In this document: positions 47,698-57,529 of the stretch, piece by piece | Layout: each line of letters starts with the position of its first letter | Position numbering within the stretch: position 1 is the first letter of the stretch | Assembly (NCBI RefSeq): GCF_004330295.1 | Contig: NZ_SJOJ01000005.1 | Location: forward strand, 1 to 64,000 | Source: Rahnella victoriana | GTDB lineage: Bacteria > Pseudomonadota > Gammaproteobacteria > Enterobacterales > Enterobacteriaceae | Length of the DNA stretch: 64,000 nucleotides | Reading direction: 5' to 3' | The notes under the pieces: generated by a model | What the model saw: the letters and a program-made list of their open reading frames with translations, nothing else | Database searches by the model: none | What the model was told of the DNA's origin: nothing | Translations under genes and position numbers: made by a program

Positions 47698-48096
47698 TCA
47701 GATTTTTGTCACAGGTCTGTTCCGGCCGGGAGAAGAAGGCTGATGAATATATTTATATTCCGCCCGGAAGTCGCTGGTACGGTACCGGTGCGGTGAGACA
47801 GAGAAGTAGTGGGTAAATGAGCGTGTAAAAGATTGTTGTGATTCAAAGCCATACCGGCATGCGAGTGAGAGGATCGGCTCGTTACTGTTTTTAAGGTTCT
47901 GCGCGATAAGCGTCAGTTTTCTATTGCGGATATATTTCCCTAAGGTTAATCCTGTCTCCTTTTTGAATATTCTTTGCAAATGCCATTTTGAATAGCCTGA
48001 ATACTCTGCCACACACTGTACTGAAAGCGGGGTGTCTATATTCACTTCAATCCAGCTAATGATATCGTTGATGACGTCTTTGGTGAATGTCGTCAC
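47698..48096 (-). CDS. AraC-family regulator of the MarA/SoxS/Rob size class
   Basis: This 132-residue protein consists almost only of the double helix-turn-helix AraC domain ([22 protein letters not shown], then [18 protein letters not shown]). The lack of a sensor domain is typical of MarA/SoxS/PqrA/RamA-type activators, whose level is set by transcription. It is upstream of the unknown Cys-rich gene and divergent from a small outer-membrane protein across an AT-rich 217-bp gap. Targets may include these neighbours and envelope or efflux genes. Confidence 0.9.
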   Translation of the reverse strand: MTTFTKDVINDIISWIEVNIDTPLSVQCVAEYSGYSKWHLQRIFKKETGLTLGKYIRNRKLTLIAQNLKNSNEPILSLACRYGFESQQSFTRSFTHYFSVSPHRYRTSDFRAEYKYIHQPSSPGRNRPVTKI

Positions 48097-48313
48097 AGCT
48101 TTATACCCTCCCTTTATCCTTAAAAGTTGAGGTGTTTATAACATGGAGGAATATAAGACGATTCCGCTATTTCATAACTTTACTTAAGTAAAACTTAACT
48201 CACACCTCCCCGGGACGATCAGAGCCGAAATAATAAAGACGCTATTATTCCCGTTGTGAAATTAATTCCGTCATAACGTTTTTTAGCGGACATTCTATAC
48301 TCACATCTGGCCG

Positions 48314-48883
48314 GTGCGACTCGATTTCCTACTTAGCTTCTTGTTCATTAAGGCGGTGGTTGAAGTGCTCAAAAAAGTCTGGGGTTTGTCATGCTTTCCG
48401 TTGTTACTCCTCTCTGCGGCAAATCAGGCTGACGAGATCAATTTATATTCCATAAACACCGGATCTTTTGTTTACCATCTGACCCACAACCGCGGCCAGT
48501 ACAATGAAAAATTTGATAACCACTTTTACTCGGTGGAACGCAAATTCTCTGAAGATTCCAAATACAGCCTGTTAGCGGGCACCATGAAAAACAGCTTTGA
48601 TGACCGCTGTATCGCGCTGGGGCTGCGAAGGGACTGGGTGTCCGGCAACACCGGCTGGGTGTTCAAAGGGGTCTACGGTTATACCGGCGAGTTCTTCTTT
48701 GATGCCTTTAAACATTGCGGTGATGAAGGGTCGTACAACGATTTCAAAAAAGTCACCGGCATCGGGTTCTCGCCGTATATCTACCACGCCGTTCAGTACA
48801 ATTTTACCGATTACTTTGGTGTGGAAAGCGGGATTATTATTCCTGCCGTGTTCGTGGTCAGTGTGCAATGGAGCTTCAGATAA
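48314..48883 (+). CDS. Small outer-membrane beta-barrel protein, unrecognised
   Basis: The frame opens at GTG 48314. GTG 48356 or 48365 would give a more compact signal peptide (KKVWGLSCFPLLLLSAANQA), so the true start is uncertain. The mature part of about 165 residues alternates polar and hydrophobic residues, has two cysteines (DDRCIALG and KHCGDEG) that may pair, and ends in a Phe-containing strand (VVSVQWSFR) usual for barrels. It faces the AraC-type regulator gene. It is not PagP, although similar in size. No function is assigned. Confidence 0.7.
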   Translation: MRLDFLLSFLFIKAVVEVLKKVWGLSCFPLLLLSAANQADEINLYSINTGSFVYHLTHNRGQYNEKFDNHFYSVERKFSEDSKYSLLAGTMKNSFDDRCIALGLRRDWVSGNTGWVFKGVYGYTGEFFFDAFKHCGDEGSYNDFKKVTGIGFSPYIYHAVQYNFTDYFGVESGIIIPAVFVVSVQWSFR

Positions 48884-48895
48884 CCGTTCGTTTAA

Positions 48896-50086
48896 TCAGA
48901 ATTCATAGTTGTAATTGATGCTGAAGAAATAAATCGACGGATCGTCATAACCGCCTTTCAGCAGCGGGTTTTCGACCTGCGACGATTCCATGGTCAGGTA
49001 TTCAAACGCCATACCGACATTGCTGGCGGTGGTCACCTGATACTGCGCACCGGCACCAAAACGCCACGCCGCGCCGGAAGGCATGGTCAGTGAGGCGTCA
49101 TCCTGCGATTTATAAAAACTGCTGTCATAGGCGATACCGGTATTCAGCCGCCAGGTTTCATCCGGGCGGAACTGCACGCCGAATGCGGTATGCCAGGTGT
49201 CCTGCAATTTGTTGTCGCGATCCAGCGGACGGCTGCCGGTGTAGATCTGATTGCTGCCGTAGGCGCTCCAGTTCTGCCAGCCCAGATCGCCCATCACCGA
49301 CCAGCGTTTATTCACGTCATGCACCACGCTTAACATCAGCTGGTCCGGGGTATTCACGTCGGCGGTCAGCGGCAGGGTATATTCCCGGTTATCCAGCTGC
49401 GGGAAGCGCGCTTTGCCATCAATATTAAAATGGTACTGCGTTTTACTGGTGAAATTCAGGCCGACGCGGGTCTGGTCGGTGGCTTTAAATAACACGCCGG
49501 TGCGGAAATTCAGCGCCCAGTCGTGATCCGACTGCTTATGATCCTCATCATCGACATTGCGCGTCAGCGACAGAAACCCGTAATTAATCCCGATGCCCGC
49601 GCCCCAGGATAACCGGTCATTCACTTTCCAGGCCAGCGCCGGGCTGAGCGTCAGTCCGACCAGGGTACTTTTCTTAATCAGCCGGTCACCCGCCCAGTCA
49701 CCAAAATCCAGCCCCAGACCGTAATTGCCATACAGCCCGATCCCGGCGGATAACGAATCATTCAGCCGCTGCTGATAAAACAGATTGGCGCCGGGGAACC
49801 AGCCGATGGTGTTACCGGGGCTGCTGCCGCGTAAGGCGGAATTATCATCGAGGGAATACGGCGTGTGGCCGTAAAGCGCCTGCAGGCCGCCGGTCAGCAT
49901 ATGATCGGGTAATTCGGTTAAGCCTGCGGGGTTAGACACCAGCGTCGAGGCATCCTGCGCACGGGCGGCCTGACCGGCACCGGCGAGGCCGGTGTCTTCG
50001 GTGCCGATTTCATACAGATACAGCCCTGCCGCCTGTGATGACATGGAAAATAAAATGCCACTTATCAAGAAAGTAAGTCTTTTCAT
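48896..50086 (-). CDS. FadL-family outer-membrane transporter
   Basis: This 396-residue protein has a signal peptide (MSSQAAG), the hatch region with the NPA motif (TLVSNPAGLT) and many amphipathic strands ending in NYNYEF. FadL-type porins pass hydrophobic compounds such as long-chain fatty acids or aromatics across the outer membrane. It is probably a paralogue rather than fadL itself, because the start and neighbours differ. It is divergent from the five-gene envelope operon. Confidence 0.88.
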   Translation of the reverse strand: MKRLTFLISGILFSMSSQAAGLYLYEIGTEDTGLAGAGQAARAQDASTLVSNPAGLTELPDHMLTGGLQALYGHTPYSLDDNSALRGSSPGNTIGWFPGANLFYQQRLNDSLSAGIGLYGNYGLGLDFGDWAGDRLIKKSTLVGLTLSPALAWKVNDRLSWGAGIGINYGFLSLTRNVDDEDHKQSDHDWALNFRTGVLFKATDQTRVGLNFTSKTQYHFNIDGKARFPQLDNREYTLPLTADVNTPDQLMLSVVHDVNKRWSVMGDLGWQNWSAYGSNQIYTGSRPLDRDNKLQDTWHTAFGVQFRPDETWRLNTGIAYDSSFYKSQDDASLTMPSGAAWRFGAGAQYQVTTASNVGMAFEYLTMESSQVENPLLKGGYDDPSIYFFSINYNYEF

Positions 50087-50290
50087 ATTTCGCCCGGGAT
50101 CAGCTTGCGATGGAATGACGTGATGCCTATCTAACGATTAGAGAAAGAACCGGATAATTGCAAATAGCCGATAACAAAAAATAAAAAGATGTGTCCATCT
50201 GCTAGAAATAATTTCACTTACTGACTAGCCTTTACGCAAACGCCTTCCCGATGAAAACACACAATTCTTTCTATTTAGCAGGATGTTGAG

Positions 50291-51337
50291 ATGAATTATT
50301 TATTCCGCGTTTCCGCCCATCGCGGCGGAAAATTGCCGCGTGTCGTCGTCGCTTTTACGCTGTTTATTGTCCTCGCCTGTCAGATGGCGTATGCCGCCAC
50401 TGAGGCGACGGCCAGTCTTCCTTCCTGGAATGATTCCGCCACAAAATCAAAAATTATTGATTTCGTGCAAAAGGTGACGCTGGAAGGCGGACCGGAATTT
50501 GTGATGCCTGAAGCGCGGATTGCGGTGTTCGACAATGACGGCACGTTGTGGACCGAACAACCGGCCTACGTTCAGCTGATTTACCTGATGGATCGTATTA
50601 AGGCGCTGGCTCCGCAACACCCTGAATGGAAGAACCAGCAGCCCTTTAAAGGCGTTCTGGAAAATGACATGCATGCGGTTGCGGCGACCGGTAACCCGGG
50701 GCTGATGGCGATTGAACATGCCGCCGACGCCGGAATGACCACTGAAGAATTTAAAAAAAGCGTGTCAGCGTGGCTCGATACCGCCCGCGATCCGCGTTTC
50801 AAACGGCCTTATACCGAACTGGTGTATCAGCCCATGCTGGAATTGCTGAGCTATCTGCGGGAGCACGGTTTTAAAACCTATATTGTCTCCGGTGGCGGCA
50901 CCGACTTTATGCGGCCGTGGGCGGAGAAAGCCTATGGTATCCCGCCTGAGCAGGTGATCGGCTCCACCGACAAGATCAAATTTGATATCGATAAACAGGG
51001 CCATGCCCGGCTGGTCAAACAGGGCGTGATCAATTTTATCGATGACGCGGAAAATAAACCGGTGGCGATCCACCGCTACATTGGCCGGATGCCGCTGCTG
51101 GCGTTTGGGAATTCCGACGGTGATTTACCGATGCTGCAATACGTCTCTTCCGGCGCCGGTCCGAATCTGGTGCTTTATCTGCATCACGACGATGCCGCGC
51201 GCGAATACGCCTACGACCGGAAATCCGGCTTCGGCAAACTGGATAAAGGTCTGGATGAGGCGGCGAAAAAAGGCTGGCCGGTGGTCAGCATGAAAACTGA
51301 CTGGAAAACCGTTTTCCCTGCTGCTCAGGCGAAATAA
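50291..51337 (+). CDS. Exported HAD-superfamily phosphatase
   Basis: This 348-residue protein has an N-terminal hydrophobic segment (VAFTLFIVLACQMAYA) serving as signal peptide. The HAD core shows D81 and D83 in FDNDGTLW, a Ser/Thr step in IVSGGGTD, Lys in TDKIKFD and the acidic GNSDGDLPML motif. Hydrolysis of a periplasmic phosphate ester is likely. Its stop overlaps the next start as TAATG. It is the first of five coupled envelope genes. Confidence 0.88.
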   Translation: MNYLFRVSAHRGGKLPRVVVAFTLFIVLACQMAYAATEATASLPSWNDSATKSKIIDFVQKVTLEGGPEFVMPEARIAVFDNDGTLWTEQPAYVQLIYLMDRIKALAPQHPEWKNQQPFKGVLENDMHAVAATGNPGLMAIEHAADAGMTTEEFKKSVSAWLDTARDPRFKRPYTELVYQPMLELLSYLREHGFKTYIVSGGGTDFMRPWAEKAYGIPPEQVIGSTDKIKFDIDKQGHARLVKQGVINFIDDAENKPVAIHRYIGRMPLLAFGNSDGDLPMLQYVSSGAGPNLVLYLHHDDAAREYAYDRKSGFGKLDKGLDEAAKKGWPVVSMKTDWKTVFPAAQAK

Positions 51338-52341
51338 TGCATTACCGGAGGCGGATGAACAGATTCAGCAGGGCACAACCCTTTCTTCTCGTGCTGTGCC
51401 TCGGGTGGGCACCTCTGGCGGGGGCAGAAACCCCCGCGGTCACGGACCCGAAAGACGCGGCCAGTGACGACGGCCGCACCTTCCCGATCTGGGGGGATGA
51501 GGCGCGGGCGCGTGGCTATTCCATTCCGCTGCCGTTTGGCGTCAATCTCAGTTATATGAATATGCGTCAGAACGTCGATGTCGACAGTATCACCTTCTCC
51601 GGCCTGAAATTAGGCGCGCATCCCATTCCTGCCGAGATGTTTGATATTGATGTCGCCAAAACCCGCGAGCGCAGCCAGACAGAAAATCTGCGTCTCGATA
51701 TGTGGGTGTTTCCCTTCCTGAATGTGTACGGTCTGCTGGGTTACACCAAAGGGTCTTCGATCTCCAACGTGTCGGTGGATGCGGATCCGTCACGCTATAC
51801 CGGCCTTAACCGCGTGATTGCCACCTCGGTCCACAATCTGTACCGCAACGGCGATTTGCAGGATATCGACTTTACCCTCGATTTTCAGGGGCGAACCTGG
51901 GGCACAGGTTTCACGCTGGCGGGCGGCTATGGCAACTGGTTTACGCTGGTGGATACCAATTACACCCGCACGGATTTCGACATTCTTGACGGCAGTATTT
52001 CGGCAGTGACGGTTTCGCCGCGCGCCGGCTACCGTTTCAACCTGCAAGGCATCACCGGACCTTCGCACCTGAGCCTTTGGGTGGGCAGCATGTATCAGGA
52101 TGTGCAGCAGGAATTCAAAGGCAAGCTGTCTGATCTGCATATGCCCGCAGAACTTCAGCCGCTGATCAGCGCCGTCAATCAGGATGATGAGGGGCGTTTT
52201 GACGTCAAACAGCATCTGAATTCGCCGTGGAATATGCTGATCGGGGCGCAATACGAAATCACGCAAAACTTCAACGTGCTGTCGGAAATCGGTTTCAACG
52301 ACCGCAACAGCTTCTTTGTTGCAGGTGAATATCGATTCTGA
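51337..52341 (+). CDS. Outer-membrane beta-barrel protein of unknown family
   Basis: This 334-residue protein starts at ATG 51337, overlapping the upstream stop. ATG 51355 with GGAGG is an alternative. The signal peptide ends near LAGAE. The mature part is strand-rich, with repeated Gly/aromatic patterns, and ends in EYRF, the usual barrel C-terminus. The next gene starts at its last base (TGATG). No enzymatic motif is visible. Neighbours suggest a partner of the second barrel protein. Confidence 0.75.
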   Translation: MHYRRRMNRFSRAQPFLLVLCLGWAPLAGAETPAVTDPKDAASDDGRTFPIWGDEARARGYSIPLPFGVNLSYMNMRQNVDVDSITFSGLKLGAHPIPAEMFDIDVAKTRERSQTENLRLDMWVFPFLNVYGLLGYTKGSSISNVSVDADPSRYTGLNRVIATSVHNLYRNGDLQDIDFTLDFQGRTWGTGFTLAGGYGNWFTLVDTNYTRTDFDILDGSISAVTVSPRAGYRFNLQGITGPSHLSLWVGSMYQDVQQEFKGKLSDLHMPAELQPLISAVNQDDEGRFDVKQHLNSPWNMLIGAQYEITQNFNVLSEIGFNDRNSFFVAGEYRF

Positions 52342-53471
52342 TGAACAGATCAGCATGGCTGGCGGGCGGAGTGCTGAGTCTGATGGTGTCGCCGCTGAGT
52401 GCCGGAGAACTGTCGCATGAGCAGATCGACGGTTTTCTCAATAAACTCGGCGCGGACAATCATTTTGATGCCAGCAAAGGCGTGGACTGGAGCGTATTGC
52501 CCGGCCCGTTTTATACGCCGGAACTGAAACTCGGTCTCGGCACGGCGGTGGCGGGCATTTACCGTATTGATCCGCAAGATAAGCAGACGCAGAACTCCTC
52601 CGTGTCGTTTACCGGTTTTGTCAGTACCAGCGGGGCGCTGGGTGTGGGGCTGACCAATTACACCTTTTTCAGTGATGACCAGTGGCGGCTGTTCGTGGAT
52701 GGCTCACTGGCAAAAATCCCCACCGGTTTCTGGGGCATTGGTTACGACGCGGCGCAGGGAGATGAAATGAAATACACCGAAAATTCGCTGCGCCTGCATC
52801 CTCAGATTTTCTACCGGCTGGCCGATCATTGGTATGGCGGCGTGGGCTGGGATTTTTCGACGATCCACGCCGACGTGGACGATCCCCATCAGAACGACCT
52901 TTTTACCCGCTACGGTGCTGACACCCGGTCGCAGAGTTCCGGCGGTTCCGTCGCGCTGAATTACGATACCCGTGATGTGATCACCCGGCCCCGGCATGGC
53001 CAGTTTTTCAGTGCCGAATACAGCGTTTTTGATCCGGCTACCGGTTCTGATACGCATTTCACCGCCTTACAGTTGCAGTACAACCATTATCAGCCGCTCA
53101 ATGACAGCGACGTGCTGGCGTTTGATGTGTGGGGACGATTTTCACAGGGCGATGTGCCGTGGGACCGTCTTTCGCTGGCCGGCGATGACCGCCGGTTGCG
53201 CGGCTATTATCAGGGGCAATACCGCGATAAAGACGTGGTCAGCACCCAGCTTGAATACCGTAAAAAACTCAACTGGCGACACGGTTATGTGCTGTGGCTG
53301 GGGATGGGCGCACTGGGCGATACGCCGGGGGATCTGACCTCGCATCCTCTGTTACCCAATGCGGGGGCCGGTTACCGGTTTGAGGTCAAACCGGATATGA
53401 ATGTGCGGCTGGATCTGGGCGTCGGCCGGGAAAGCGCAGGTTTTTATTTTCAAATTGCGGAGGCTTTTTGA
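52341..53471 (+). CDS. BamA/TamA-type surface antigen (Omp85-like barrel, short)
   Basis: This 376-residue protein has a signal peptide ending near PLSAGE and a C-terminal barrel resembling the bacterial surface antigen domain. Visible motifs are NYDTRDVITRPRHGQFF, the DRLSLAGDDRRLRGYYQGQYRDK segment around the family's RGY motif, and a terminal Phe (FQIAEAF). No POTRA repeats fit in the short N-terminal part. Similar short Omp85-like proteins occur with DUF4056 genes. A role in placing proteins or lipids in the outer membrane is possible. Confidence 0.82.
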   Translation: MNRSAWLAGGVLSLMVSPLSAGELSHEQIDGFLNKLGADNHFDASKGVDWSVLPGPFYTPELKLGLGTAVAGIYRIDPQDKQTQNSSVSFTGFVSTSGALGVGLTNYTFFSDDQWRLFVDGSLAKIPTGFWGIGYDAAQGDEMKYTENSLRLHPQIFYRLADHWYGGVGWDFSTIHADVDDPHQNDLFTRYGADTRSQSSGGSVALNYDTRDVITRPRHGQFFSAEYSVFDPATGSDTHFTALQLQYNHYQPLNDSDVLAFDVWGRFSQGDVPWDRLSLAGDDRRLRGYYQGQYRDKDVVSTQLEYRKKLNWRHGYVLWLGMGALGDTPGDLTSHPLLPNAGAGYRFEVKPDMNVRLDLGVGRESAGFYFQIAEAF

Positions 53472-54589
53472 ACCACAAAATGCTGTGTACGTGGCTGTTG
53501 TGCGCGGCGTCGGTGAGCCATGCTGAAACCATGCCGACGGACATTCTGCCCGTCGAATCCGCTGCCCGTGTCGGACCGGTCGCCCGGCACCTGACCGCGC
53601 CGGAATCCCTGCGTCCGTGCTGTGCCTTTGGCTATGGATTACGTGTTCGCGCCATCGGCGTGCCGGTGCCGTTTTACCAGATCGGCAACGTGTTATCCGC
53701 CGGTTCGCTCGGTACGCACCATTACAACGACAGTGCGCTCGGAGCGGTGAAAAGTATCGTCGGGCTGAGCGCGGAAAAAAGCGGGCTGATTTACACCCGG
53801 CGCGGCGGTTTTATCGATATCGCCCACGTACGCGACACGGCGGATAACACCTTTTACCTGTTCACCCGCATTTACCCGCGCCTCGGCAGCGGCTGGCGTT
53901 TGTTCTACAGCGAGGAGCTGGGTCTGCGGCGCATTCAGCTGAAGGCGTTTACCCGTCCGCACACAACGGCGGAGCGGTATACCCTGGCGGCCTGGCTGGC
54001 GGGGCATCTGGCCTTTCAGCTGGCGCAATGGCATGAGATCGCCCAGTGGTATGGCTTCCAGTCGGTGAAAGGCTTTTCAGAGGAAATCTCGGCGTTTTCG
54101 CCGGAAGATCTCTATTCCAATCTGCTGGGCGCGCGGCTGGCGATTAACGTCATCCTGCACGGCCACGCCGGTTCGCCGGAAAAATACAACGCGGCGATGG
54201 GATCCGCCTTACACGACGCGCTGATCCGGCTGGGTGCGGTCAGTGAAGCGGAAACCAAGCGGCAATTTCATGAGGTGGATGGCATCTGGTGGAACAGCAA
54301 GCGCCGGGTGCCGGATAAATTTCTGGTGTTAAACCGCAACTATGATCTGAGCGACAGCCGCTTTCCGACGCCGGTGCCTTTCGAAAAAATCCCGCCTTAT
54401 CGGCTGACGATGCCTGAGACGGTGGCGGGATACCGTTTGTCTGCACTGGGGGAACTGCAAATTTACCCCGGCAGCGAGATGCACGGGCTGAAAACGCCCG
54501 CGCATTTTTATACTCCGTCACAATTTCCTGCGCTGGCAGAAAAAGCAAAATACGCCGACCAGATACAGTTGCAGAAATTGAATAAATAG
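53468..54589 (+). CDS. DUF4056-type periplasmic protein
   Basis: The TTG start at 53468, overlapping the upstream TGA stop, is chosen because GGAGG lies 4 nt before it. The nearest ATG (53480) is too far away. The 373-residue product has a signal peptide (cleaved near VSHAE) and the conserved Cys pair RPCCAFG. A WHEIAQWYG motif followed by FSEEISAFSPEDLYSN looks like a metal-binding or enzymatic site. Family function is unknown. It is embedded in the coupled envelope operon. Confidence 0.78.
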   Translation: MNHKMLCTWLLCAASVSHAETMPTDILPVESAARVGPVARHLTAPESLRPCCAFGYGLRVRAIGVPVPFYQIGNVLSAGSLGTHHYNDSALGAVKSIVGLSAEKSGLIYTRRGGFIDIAHVRDTADNTFYLFTRIYPRLGSGWRLFYSEELGLRRIQLKAFTRPHTTAERYTLAAWLAGHLAFQLAQWHEIAQWYGFQSVKGFSEEISAFSPEDLYSNLLGARLAINVILHGHAGSPEKYNAAMGSALHDALIRLGAVSEAETKRQFHEVDGIWWNSKRRVPDKFLVLNRNYDLSDSRFPTPVPFEKIPPYRLTMPETVAGYRLSALGELQIYPGSEMHGLKTPAHFYTPSQFPALAEKAKYADQIQLQKLNK

Positions 54590-54622
54590 ACATTAACGAA
54601 ACGAGAGTCAGGGAGTCTGTGA

Positions 54623-56275
54623 ATGGCCGACAACAGGTTGAACGCGTTTATCCCGACGTTGATAAGGCGGGGCGGAGTCTTTCTTTTTCTGGCATGTATT
54701 GCCCTTTTCAGCGTGTCTCACTCACAGGCGGCGGAACCGCGCCAGTCACCGTCCGATCAGGAAAAAGCCCGTACGGTGTATATTTTCCACCAGCCGATCG
54801 TGATGTTGCAGGCGAAGTTCGGTTTGTCCACGCCGGAGGAACGGGTGCTGCGTATCCGCAATACGCTGCGTTCCCTCAGCGAGGAGGACATGCGCCATCC
54901 GGTGCAAATCCTGCCGGTGCAGCGCTACGGTCAGCAGGGCCGGTTATTTGTGATCAATGGTAAGCCGCTGATGTTGCTGGCGGAAAGTGATCTGGATGAA
55001 GGCGATGACCTGACGCTCGATCAGGCCGCGCAGCGGGTGCTGGCGCGTTTTAATGCGCAACGCACCTCGCTTATCGATCAGTATTCTTCCTCGTATCTGA
55101 CCCTCGCTACCGTCAAGGTGCTGGCGGGCACCGCCGTGCTGATCCTGCTGTATTACCTTGCCTTTCGATCCTGGTCGCGGGTTAAAGCCTATTTTACGGC
55201 CAGGATTTTGCTGAAGAAGGGCTTGATCCCCTATCGCTGGCGCAGCCTGCTGGGGGCGGTGGAAGTACATGCCTACGCGCTGCTGATGATTTTACTCAGC
55301 ATCGTGGCGTTCTATCTCTGGCTGAGCTGGCTGTTCCGCCTGTATCCGTGGACGCGTGTCTGGGGCGAATCCCTTGGCGACTGGTCGGTGAATGTCATTC
55401 AGCGGATCGCGCTGGCCATTGTGTCGGCGTTCCCCGGTTTGCTGATTGTGGCGATCATCTTCCTGCTTACCGCGTTTATCCTCAAGCTGCTGAAAATACT
55501 GCTCCGGCGGGTAGAGACCCGCAAACTTCAGGTGCCGGGGCTGCATCCGGAAACCGTCGGGGCGACGCGTAAACTGATTTCGGTGATGGTGTGGTTGTTC
55601 GCACTGTCTGCGGCCTATCCGTTTTTACCGGGAGCCAACTCGCTGGCTTTCAAAGGGGTCAGCGTGTTCTTTGGTCTGATGCTGACGCTGGGGTCGGCCG
55701 GGGTGATGAACCACGCGATGAGCGGGCTGGTGCTGATTTATTCCCGTGCGCTGCGCAAAGGCGATGTGATCCGCATCGGCGATAACGAAGGGCTGGTGAG
55801 TGAAATCGGCATGCTGGCGACGAAAATCATCACCCGTGAAAGTTACGTTGTCACTGTGCCTAATGCGGTGGTGGTCAGCGGCAAGATCACCAACCTCAGT
55901 GCCCAGAATCCGGGCGGAGGCGTCAATCTGACCACCGGCGTTACCATCGGTTACGACACGCCGTGGCGGCAGGTGCACGCCATGCTGGAACTGGCCGCCA
56001 GCCGCACGCAGGGCATCGATCCGCAGCACAAACCGCTGGTTCGCCAGCTCAGCCTGATGGACTGGTATATCGCGTATGAATTGCAGGTGCATCTGCGGGC
56101 GGGCGAATCCCTCGCGGCGGTGAGAACGGAATTACACAGCCATATTCAGGATGTCTTTAACGAATTCAATGTGCAGATTATGTCGCCGAATTTTGTGAAT
56201 CAGCCGGAAAACGCGGTGATGGTGACCAAAGATAACTGGTTCGCGGCACCGGCGTCGCCGCCGGAAAACACCTAG
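54623..56275 (+). CDS. MscS-family mechanosensitive channel with large N-terminal part
   Basis: This 550-residue protein has a signal peptide (VSHSQAAEP), a periplasmic N-terminal segment of about 130 residues, and about five membrane helices. The MscS pore helix and beta domain ([32 protein letters not shown] and [15 protein letters not shown]) follow. Size is between MscS and the large MscM types such as YbdG or YnaI. It is the last gene of the five-gene unit and overlaps the convergent mntP by 4 nt. It may relieve envelope stress linked to the upstream barrel and phosphatase genes. Confidence 0.88.
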   Translation: MADNRLNAFIPTLIRRGGVFLFLACIALFSVSHSQAAEPRQSPSDQEKARTVYIFHQPIVMLQAKFGLSTPEERVLRIRNTLRSLSEEDMRHPVQILPVQRYGQQGRLFVINGKPLMLLAESDLDEGDDLTLDQAAQRVLARFNAQRTSLIDQYSSSYLTLATVKVLAGTAVLILLYYLAFRSWSRVKAYFTARILLKKGLIPYRWRSLLGAVEVHAYALLMILLSIVAFYLWLSWLFRLYPWTRVWGESLGDWSVNVIQRIALAIVSAFPGLLIVAIIFLLTAFILKLLKILLRRVETRKLQVPGLHPETVGATRKLISVMVWLFALSAAYPFLPGANSLAFKGVSVFFGLMLTLGSAGVMNHAMSGLVLIYSRALRKGDVIRIGDNEGLVSEIGMLATKIITRESYVVTVPNAVVVSGKITNLSAQNPGGGVNLTTGVTIGYDTPWRQVHAMLELAASRTQGIDPQHKPLVRQLSLMDWYIAYELQVHLRAGESLAAVRTELHSHIQDVFNEFNVQIMSPNFVNQPENAVMVTKDNWFAAPASPPENT

Positions 56276-56844
56276 CCCAGCAGACCGAGATGTTCGACGA
56301 GGATCGAGGTACCGATGGCGATCAGCACCACGCCACCCAGAATTTCCGCCCATTTCCCCATCGCCGCGCCGAGGAAGCGGCCAAGCAGCATCCCGGACGT
56401 CGCCATAATGGTGGTGGCGGCACCGATAGCCAGCGCCATCACCAGAATATTTACCTGCAGGAAGGCCAGACCGACACCCACGGCCATCGCATCCAGACTG
56501 GTTGCCACCGCAGTGGTCACCAGCAACCAGAAGCCGTGACGACGGGGCGCTTCGGTTTCTTCGCTGGCGTCTTTTTTGAACGCCTGCACAATCATGCGCA
56601 AACCGAGGATCAGCAGCAGGGTGAACGCCACCCAGTGATCCCAGCTCATGATAAACTGGCTGGCCGCCAGCCCGATCCCCCATCCGATAACCGGTGTAAT
56701 GGCTTCAATGACGCCAAAAATCAGTCCGGTGCGCAGGGCTTCTTTCAGCGGCGGGCGGTGCAGTGATGCGCCCTTGCCGATCGCCGCAGCGAAGGCATCC
56801 ATGGACATGCCGAAAGCTAGAATGAGGACGGTATAGAGTTGCAT
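56272..56844 (-). CDS. mntP: Manganese efflux pump MntP
   Basis: This 190-residue, six-helix protein has the two conserved acidic membrane motifs ([12 protein letters not shown] and [12 protein letters not shown]) of MntP (YebN). It exports Mn(II) at the inner membrane. Upstream lies an MntR-like palindrome but I could not find the yybP-ykoY riboswitch core expected in the E. coli leader. It is convergent with the MscS-like gene. Confidence 0.95.
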   Translation of the reverse strand: MQLYTVLILAFGMSMDAFAAAIGKGASLHRPPLKEALRTGLIFGVIEAITPVIGWGIGLAASQFIMSWDHWVAFTLLLILGLRMIVQAFKKDASEETEAPRRHGFWLLVTTAVATSLDAMAVGVGLAFLQVNILVMALAIGAATTIMATSGMLLGRFLGAAMGKWAEILGGVVLIAIGTSILVEHLGLLG

Positions 56845-56966
56845 AAAAACGGACCAGTCAGGCCTTCAGGGACAAAAAGGCTGTTTATTAATTGAGGTGC
56901 GCAGTCTGCCACAAAACCGGAAATAAAAAAACCTGTATTTTCAAGGTGTTATAGTATTGGTTAAGA

Positions 56967-56986
56967 AAGTTAGCACAGGCTATATT
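56967..56986 (-). promoter_or_regulatory. MntR box upstream of mntP
   Basis: AAGTTAGCACAGGCTATATT agrees at 16 of 20 positions with the E. coli MntR box as I recall it, including the TAGC-N4-GCTA core. It lies 123-142 nt before the mntP start. MntR with Mn activates mntP in E. coli. Confidence 0.65.
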
Positions 56987-57109
56987 TGGTTAATAAGCCC
57001 GCTTATTGATGAAAATGGCAGCGCTGTCATACAAAAATGCCTGCCATCATAAGGATTTAGCACGAGTGCGGTTTATTCAGAAAATCTGACCCCGGGGTGT
57101 GCGGTGCGC

Positions 57110-57529
57110 CTATCTCGTGGCGTACACGATAAACGTCACCACACCGAAGATCTCAAGCGACGCTTCATCCTGAAAAGTGATGGGGGAATAGGTCGGATTC
57201 ATCGGCACCAGCTGCAATACCGGACGGGTACATAATTTCTTTACCGTGAACTCACCGTCCACCGCCGCCACCACAATGTCGCCGTGCACGGCGGTCAGGG
57301 CGCTGTCGACCACCAGCAAATCGCCGTCGTTAACATTGGCGTCCGTCATCGAATGGCCTGAAACGCGGATAAAGTAGGTTGCACTTGGGTGAGCGATCAT
57401 CAGTTTGTTCAGATCGAGCTGCGCCTCCACGTAATCCTGCGCCGGTGAAGGGAAGCCGCAAGGGACGCGATCCAGAAACAACGGCAGGGTGATACTTTTC
57501 AGCGGGCTGCCGGGAGTGTGTAAAATCAT
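57110..57529 (-). CDS. umuD: DNA polymerase V accessory protein UmuD (stand-alone)
   Basis: This 139-residue S24-family protein has the self-cleavage site at C24-G25 (VPCGFPSP) and the Ser-Lys dyad S60 (GHSMTDA) and K97 (FTVKKL), in the same positions as E. coli UmuD. RecA-stimulated cleavage yields UmuD', which joins UmuC to form polymerase V. umuC is not next to it but at 29844, with mntP and the five-gene operon in between. A perfect LexA box lies 18 nt before the start. Confidence 0.95.
   Translation of the reverse strand: MILHTPGSPLKSITLPLFLDRVPCGFPSPAQDYVEAQLDLNKLMIAHPSATYFIRVSGHSMTDANVNDGDLLVVDSALTAVHGDIVVAAVDGEFTVKKLCTRPVLQLVPMNPTYSPITFQDEASLEIFGVVTFIVYATR

Noticed and set aside
56845-57109. 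yybP-ykoY riboswitch before mntP
   Set aside because: The conserved core was not found by eye on the mntP strand; only the MntR-like box is supported.
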